In this document: positions 15,443 to 18,188 of the stretch, piece by piece | Numbering within the stretch: position 1 is the stretch's first letter | How the letters are laid out: each line of letters begins with the position of its first letter | Assembly (NCBI GenBank): GCA_027576995.1 | Contig: JANBQC010000574.1 | Span: 1 to 18,188, forward strand | Length of the DNA: 18,188 nt | Direction of reading: 5' to 3' | Source: Dimargaris cristalligena | Taxonomy: Eukaryota > Kickxellomycota > Dimargaritomycetes > Dimargaritales > Dimargaritaceae | Translations under genes and position numbers: made by a program | The notes under the pieces: model-generated | Database searches by the model: none | What the model saw: the letters and a program-made list of their open reading frames with translations, nothing else | Told to the model about the DNA's origin: nothing

Positions 15443-15650
15443 CTCGGAAAGACACTAAAAACACTAATAAGACTTGGGTAAATGCTAGGAAATTCGGGTA
15501 AACACTAATAGGCTCGGAAAACACTAATGGAACTCAAGAAACTCAAATAGCTCAATAACTCGATAATAACTCAGATAACTCTGGTAAATACTCGGAAAAT
15601 ACTCAAAAGGCTCTGGAAACACTAGAAAAGATACTCGGGACAGGAACTCG
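15443..15650 (+). repeat. Degenerate purine-rich repeat with a period near 10 nt
   Basis: About 20 imperfect units of the form ACTCGGAAAA / ACACTAATAG follow one another. CTC/CTA cores recur at, for example, 15443, 15455, 15464, 15473, 15485, 15505, 15513, 15524, 15533, 15542, 15551, 15559, 15570, 15579, 15591, 15602, 15611, 15622, 15634 and 15647, an average spacing near 10.2 nt. The period is not a multiple of three, so the array does not look coding. A-runs recur with the same phase. Confidence 0.75.
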
Positions 15651-16613
15651 TTTTCCTGGAGACGTTCACATAAAATTGGACTCATTTTATTAATGGGTTG
15701 GAACGACTGACGCTATTTATACAACGGCAGTGAGCGAGATGCAAGTAGCGAGTTATAGCAATTTAGCAATGGAGACCAGATGTTAGATATGGCGGATTCG
15801 TTAGTAAATGACCGCAGCACAAGGGAAATATGAAATGAATGGAACCATCAGAGTTCCGTCATCAATTTGGAAGACGAAATAACCGGGTTAAACCAGTAGC
15901 GACTAGGGTGGGCCCATGTCTAATCCAGTTTGACATACATGCCGCGGACCGCAGCGGAATTTCCAAGTAAAAATTGAGGCCGAAATAGTAAATACGTTTC
16001 AGTTATGATTATACTAAGGGGGCCGATGATTACCATAGGTCTATCAAGCGGGATGACTAAATGCTTAAAATAAGTAGAATTCGACCCAGAAATATGAGGA
16101 AACGCATGATATATATATGGGAAAATAGGTTGGTGATAATATTTCAGACAGCAATATTCGCCCCATCCAACGGATTTTTAGTCATAGCCTAGTTGGACCT
16201 CTCCTGAATGATTTTTAATTAAAATATGTCGGAATCCAGATAGCGGGCGCTATATTTTTTATTATACCCTGGGTTCTTTTACAGGGCCGATTGTGTTAGT
16301 AACCATTTACTGTTATTTCGGCGGCGCATTCTCGCTGGTAAAGCCAAATGGGCCACCGGCGGCTTTTGCGGTTGGCTTATTATTATACCGGTTTTTACAT
16401 TACAATACGACATTCTTGCCGCGACCTTATGCCTCTATTCGGAAAGTATGGAATTACTGGCATTCAACAACAGTGTCCTATTGTTATATTATGCTTAACC
16501 ATTGATTACCGTACATTATGGGAATAAAATAACTATATAACCTGCCCAGTCCACCGCATCTGACCACGTATCAGTGTTTATTTCCCGACACCTATTACCT
16601 GGCGGGCTGAATC
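15651..16613. other. Intergenic stretch without a supportable gene
   Basis: No recognisable coding region. Seen: a 12-bp palindrome TTTTAATTAAAA at 16213-16224 and a small hairpin (CCCTG ... CAGGG) near 16267-16286. A plus-strand frame from 16293 (70 codons) has no motif and is not called. Confidence 0.5.
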
Positions 16614-16955
16614 ATGCAATGCGATTACAATGAGTGCATGCGCCATTCTCTCCTTCTTTTTAAGTTAGCTTTGGACCGATATGCTGATATTACCTCTATC
16701 CCGGCGGCTGAGGCAAATACAAGATCTCCACCGGTGGCTGAGACTAGCCCTGTCAATTGCGACGAGATAGTATCCTTACCAGAGGACAACATGGCCGAGA
16801 ATCCAATTAACCAGGGCTCTGGTCATTCAGACACCCCGGTCATCGAAGAATGGCGATCTCGCATATATATGATAGAGAACCTATTGCACGGAGTTCACTG
16901 GATTACAAGGCTAGCACTTCAACCTCGACGCGATAGACTTTATCTGACTATATAA
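16614..16955 (+). CDS. Weak hypothetical open frame, 113 codons
   Basis: I do not recognise this frame. The predicted product has a hydrophobic start (HSLLLFKLALDRY), then an acidic, Pro/Ser/Asn-rich middle (residues about 30-75), and a more basic end (LALQPRRDRLYL). The composition is more protein-like than the neighbouring frames, but the length is within what chance allows in this DNA, and no family motif, partner gene or clear promoter supports it. It could also be one exon of a spliced gene. Confidence 0.2.
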   Translation: MQCDYNECMRHSLLLFKLALDRYADITSIPAAEANTRSPPVAETSPVNCDEIVSLPEDNMAENPINQGSGHSDTPVIEEWRSRIYMIENLLHGVHWITRLALQPRRDRLYLTI

Positions 16956-17411
16956 AGGGTATTCGGCCAGGAAAACTGATATCCTCTTAGTTTACTAGCG
17001 TTCATACCCTCTATTACTTTATTCACGCTATACATTCCAAATAAAAACCGCTCCTTACATTCGCTAGTCCAACATTGAGATTTAGAAGTTCTACACCTAT
17101 AGTCATCATTGAATGCATGTTCGATTAAGTATGATAAAATCAGACGAAGGCTTCTATAGGACCCTAAATAGACGTACCACGTTACAATATTTAAGGTATT
17201 TTTAGGGAATCGTTAAGTAATACATAGGATCCATGTGCAGGTAATTGGGTCACAATTCATCAATACAGGGAGTCTGGCGGTGGGGGGGTATTGGGATCTA
17301 TAATGTGACATGGAAGCAGGAGACCAGAAGAAATGTGATGTATTACCCACAGTCCTATTTATTTCAACCCCTGGTCTTCAAAGAACTAGTTATAAACCAG
17401 TATAGTGTACT
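16956..17411. other. AT-rich intergenic stretch
   Basis: No coding region or RNA gene that I can support. It holds a G7 run at 17282-17288 and otherwise mixed AT-rich sequence. Confidence 0.5.
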
Positions 17412-17515
17412 AACCGAGGCCTAAATGCCTTGGTTGAGTGTGTTTTAACGCAGAGGGTTGGGGAACTACTTCTATTGCAACCACTGGCCCATGCCAAGCA
17501 CTAAATACTTGGTTG
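17412..17515. repeat. Pair of related hairpins
   Basis: First copy: AACCGAGGC (17412-17420), loop CTAAAT, GCCTTGGTT (17427-17435), a 9-bp stem with one mismatch. Second copy: CCAAG (17494-17498) and CTTGG (17508-17512) around a loop that again contains CTAAAT (17501-17506). Both copies continue GGTTG after the stem. The shared loop and right arm suggest one sequence duplicated about 80 bp apart; function unknown. Confidence 0.55.
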
Positions 17516-17582
17516 GGGACCTTATTCCTCCAAACGAGAAATCACCGCCAGAGAGGTAGTCAAGTTATAGGTCCAATTTGCC

Positions 17583-17792
17583 TCATAATGAGAAATGTGT
17601 TGCCAACGATTTGAGGGACTCTGCTGGTTTGCCTTTGGGAGAGTCGGCAGGAGGGGGAACCTCCGGTTTCTTTCCACTAGACGGCTCGCCATATTTCGTC
17701 ATATAATGCGGAGTGTTGGACTTTGCTGGGTTCGAGGGGGTTGAGACCAAGGTGACCTTGGGGAAGTCGCCGCTAAGTTCCTGGTCGTCCAT
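17583..17792 (-). CDS. Small Pro/Ser/Lys-rich hypothetical protein, 69 residues
   Basis: No family recognised. The predicted protein starts MDDQELSGDFPKV, then is dominated by Pro, Ser and Lys (for example GKKPEVPPPADSPKGKPAES, residues 40-59), which points to a disordered, soluble polypeptide without signal peptide or membrane segment. Support: the start context is good (G at -3, G at +4), the composition differs from the AT-rich surroundings, and the upstream side turns abruptly AT-rich with TATA-like elements as expected for a promoter. It ends in TGA. It could be a complete small gene or the first exon of a larger one. It lies on the same strand as the NRPS, 4.1 kb upstream of its start. 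Confidence 0.4.
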   Translation of the reverse strand: MDDQELSGDFPKVTLVSTPSNPAKSNTPHYMTKYGEPSSGKKPEVPPPADSPKGKPAESLKSLATHFSL

Positions 17793-18188
17793 TGCGTCGT
17801 ACGTTGTCGTCTCACGTCGCTGGTCGTTAAGAAAAATATAAAATATAAAAAACGTTATAAGAAAAACGTTATAAGAAAAACGTTATGATCAAACGGTGTA
17901 ATCAATTTAGTACTCGGGGATACCAAAACTTCGAACTGAATAGATGAAAATAATGAAGTAAAATAGAATTGGCAGTAATAATAATCAAAGTAAAACTGTG
18001 TAAAGGGTAATCGTCGATATCGTTGGGTGAAGTTAAAACAGATATTTATTCATTTATCTCGAAACTAACTTGTCCCTTCAACTGAGGGGATGCTACTAAA
18101 GTATATATATAAAAAATTGACCAGACTAAATAACTATAGCTGTGATAATTGTAGGACATAAAAAAAACCTAAAAATAGGGAAAAAATT
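17793..18188. other. AT-rich region, likely 5' flank of the small minus-strand frame
   Basis: Strongly AT-rich with TATA-like sequences near 17835-17850 and a TATATATATAAA-like run near 18102-18115. No open frame of note. The first 50 bp before the small frame's ATG are GC-richer and could be its leader. Confidence 0.4.
17848..17886 (+). repeat. 14-bp tandem repeat, 2.8 copies
   Basis: AAAAACGTTATAAG at 17848-17861 and 17862-17875, then a partial copy AAAAACGTTAT at 17876-17886, all identical over the shared bases. It lies 56-94 bp upstream of the ATG of the small minus-strand frame, so it may be part of that promoter. Confidence 0.9.

Noticed and set aside
15303..15524. 73-codon minus-strand frame over the G-tract cluster and the 10-nt repeat
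   Set aside because: It is a by-product of purine-rich low-complexity sequence read in reverse, and the repeat period is not a multiple of three.
16293..16505. 70-codon plus-strand frame
   Set aside because: No recognisable motif, and the composition fits T-rich intergenic DNA; not supportable as a gene on its own.
17408..17414. TACTAAC, an exact yeast-type intron branch-point sequence
   Set aside because: No suitable splice donor or flanking exon could be identified, and it overlaps the left arm of a hairpin; treated as chance.

Overview
The window is dominated by one very large nonribosomal peptide synthetase (NRPS) gene on the minus strand. It starts at 13496 and runs, without a stop or intron, off the left edge at base 1. 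I read the whole frame: 4,498 complete codons, ending at the A3-motif lysine of the fourth adenylation domain, so the 3' end of the gene lies outside the window. The domain order is C-remnant-A-T-E / C-A*-T* / C*-A-T-E / C-A..., where * marks a domain whose diagnostic active-site motifs are lost. The host is most likely a fungus. The condensation domains after the epimerase domains begin with the fungal-style 'YP..P.Q.G' signature, the gene stands alone with a TATA-type promoter and no ribosome binding site, and it is flanked by about 4.7 kb of low-complexity, gene-poor DNA. The lack of introns over 13.5 kb, together with A-T-E modules, would fit an early-diverging (zygomycete-grade) fungus, but that lineage call is inference.

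The most interesting feature is inside the NRPS. Residues about 1780-2795 form a full-length, in-frame block (adenylation, carrier, condensation) in which each domain's catalytic signature has decayed: no P-loop and no A10 lysine in the A domain, no phosphopantetheine serine in the carrier, no HHxxxDG in the C domain. The C domain before the block and the A domain after it keep their motifs. The enzyme therefore carries a silent module's worth of protein, and removing it conceptually leaves a normal C-A-T-E module. The two T-E pairs predict D-configured residues at the first and third module positions.

Upstream of the NRPS (13497-18188) I see no gene I can name. This stretch holds a candidate NRPS promoter (TATA box at 13655-13663 next to a 7-bp-stem palindrome), a G13 homopolymer, a dense cluster of nine G-tracts (15327-15390), a degenerate purine-rich repeat with a period near 10 nt (15443-15650), a weak 113-codon frame (16614-16955), a pair of related hairpins (17412-17515), and a small Pro/Ser/Lys-rich minus-strand frame (17583-17792). 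A 14-bp tandem array lies just upstream of the start of that small frame.
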